Shown: positions 63,416-64,000 of the stretch, one piece after another | Layout of the letters: every line of letters starts with the position of its first letter | Position numbering within the stretch: the first letter of the stretch is position 1 | Assembly (NCBI GenBank): GCA_947450025.1 | Contig: CANFTW010000001.1 | Span: 124,001-188,000 of the forward strand | Direction of reading: 5' to 3' | Length of the DNA: 64,000 bases | Source: Bacteroidota bacterium | GTDB lineage: Bacteria > Bacteroidota > Bacteroidia > B-17B0 > Aurantibacillaceae | Translations under genes and position numbers: made by a program | Notes under the pieces: generated by a model | Told to the model about the DNA's origin: nothing | The model's database searches: none | What the model saw: only the letters and a program-made list of their open reading frames with translations

Positions 63416-64000
63416 ATGTTTTTTATATTATCTAAAATTTTAGCATTCATTATAGCACCATACACATGGTTATTTTTTGGCTTGTTATTTCTTTTAAAAA
63501 AATTATGGAATACACCCTATAAAAAATGGATTTTATGCTTTACAATTTTTACATATATCATCTCTAATTCCTTTTTAGTAGATGAAATTGTAAGATCATG
63601 GGAGTTCAGAGATAACGATGTTTATTTAAAAAACACCAAATATGATTTAGCCATTGTATTAGGAGGTATGGGCAGAATCGATGAACGGCAAAATAAATTT
63701 GATTTTGGTCAATCTGGAGATAGATTATTTCAAACATTAGAATTGTATTATAAAAAGCGAGTAAATAAAATACTTATATCAGGAGGTTCTGGCAGTATTA
63801 GTAAACCAAATCACAGAGAAGCGATATACATAAAAAAATATTTAGAGACCATTTTAATTCCTGATAGCAATATTATAATTGAAAATAAGTCGAAAAACAC
63901 TTATGAAAATGCTGTTTTTAGTAAACAGATATTAGATAGTCTTCAATTTAATGGTTCAATATTATTAGTTACTTCATCATATCACATGAAGCGTTCGTTG
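63416..64000 (+). CDS. DUF218/YdcF-ElyC-type membrane protein (3' end outside window)
   Basis: 195 codons from ATG 63416 to the window edge with no stop. Two N-terminal membrane helices (LAFIIAPYTWLFFGLLFLL; WILCFTIFTYIISNSFLV) precede the DUF218 domain: YDLAIVLGGMG, ILISGGSG, IENKSKNTYENAVFSKQIL and VTSSYHMKRS. Related E. coli proteins (ElyC, SanA, YdcF) act in envelope integrity. Divergent from clpB. Confidence 0.9.
   Translation, partial: MFFILSKILAFIIAPYTWLFFGLLFLLKKLWNTPYKKWILCFTIFTYIISNSFLVDEIVRSWEFRDNDVYLKNTKYDLAIVLGGMGRIDERQNKFDFGQSGDRLFQTLELYYKKRVNKILISGGSGSISKPNHREAIYIKKYLETILIPDSNIIIENKSKNTYENAVFSKQILDSLQFNGSILLVTSSYHMKRSL

Overview
The window is a gene-dense, AT-rich stretch of a Bacteroidota chromosome, most likely a flavobacterium-like member. 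Evidence: type IX secretion (T9SS) parts (a plug-type protein and a substrate with a C-terminal T9SS sorting tail), a carboxypeptidase-regulatory/TonB-dependent receptor, PafA phosphatase, long NusB, a DUF1573-YajC-YbbR-CoaE operon, and promoters of the Bacteroidota type (TTG or TTTG, 19 bp, TAnnTTTR). There is no sign of phage, insertion sequence, CRISPR array, rRNA or tRNA. Translation often starts at TTG or GTG.

Layout. 1-1100: 3' part of an endonuclease III fused in frame to a BCP peroxiredoxin. 1.16-11.35 kb (minus): PD40/SPOR protein, YciO/Sua5-like protein, PafA phosphatase, CapD-like sugar-nucleotide enzyme, HhH protein, two amino-acid permeases. 11.5-16.7 kb (plus): site-2 protease homologue, PAP2 phosphatase, small regulatory-domain protein, TonB-dependent receptor. 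16.7-17.7 kb: threonine aldolase. 17.8-24.95 kb (plus): a photoprotection island with three photolyase/cryptochrome-family proteins, a Tyr-less SDR, a flavin-reductase-like protein, TspO, DUF2256 and DUF2805. 24.95-28.0 kb (minus): GT39 glycosyltransferase, PAP2 and an exported protein. 28.1-30.7 kb: fumarylacetoacetase, DUF5808 and a universal stress protein.

30.7-40.4 kb (minus) is the most interesting part: a sulfur-amino-acid operon (metY-metX-hom-AKR-OsmC-metZ-like-cysD-cysN-thioesterase). It sits behind a 5' leader of about 770 nt holding a promoter, a complete SAM-I riboswitch, a 39-codon peptide ending in a Met/Cys run (MACMCCCCCMC), a hairpin just after its stop codon, a 78-codon ORF and a second long hairpin. 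This looks like a two-input regulator: SAM through the riboswitch, and charged Cys/Met tRNA through the leader peptide.

40.5-47.2 kb: a small membrane protein, an orphan Hpt protein behind two matching palindromes, EamA and MgtE transporters, T9SS plug protein, GIN-domain lipoprotein, PagL-like deacylase. 47.4-51.9 kb: nusB, pabA/trpG-like, DUF1573, yajC, ybbR, coaE, unknown. 51.9-56.2 kb: methyltransferase, LRR protein, thioesterase and a 5'-nucleotidase split into two exported polypeptides in reversed order. 56.2-59.2 kb: dnaA behind two tandem promoters, then a PrsW-type protease. 59.2-64 kb: T9SS-secreted BNR-repeat protein, clpB, and the 5' part of a DUF218/YdcF gene that runs off the right edge.
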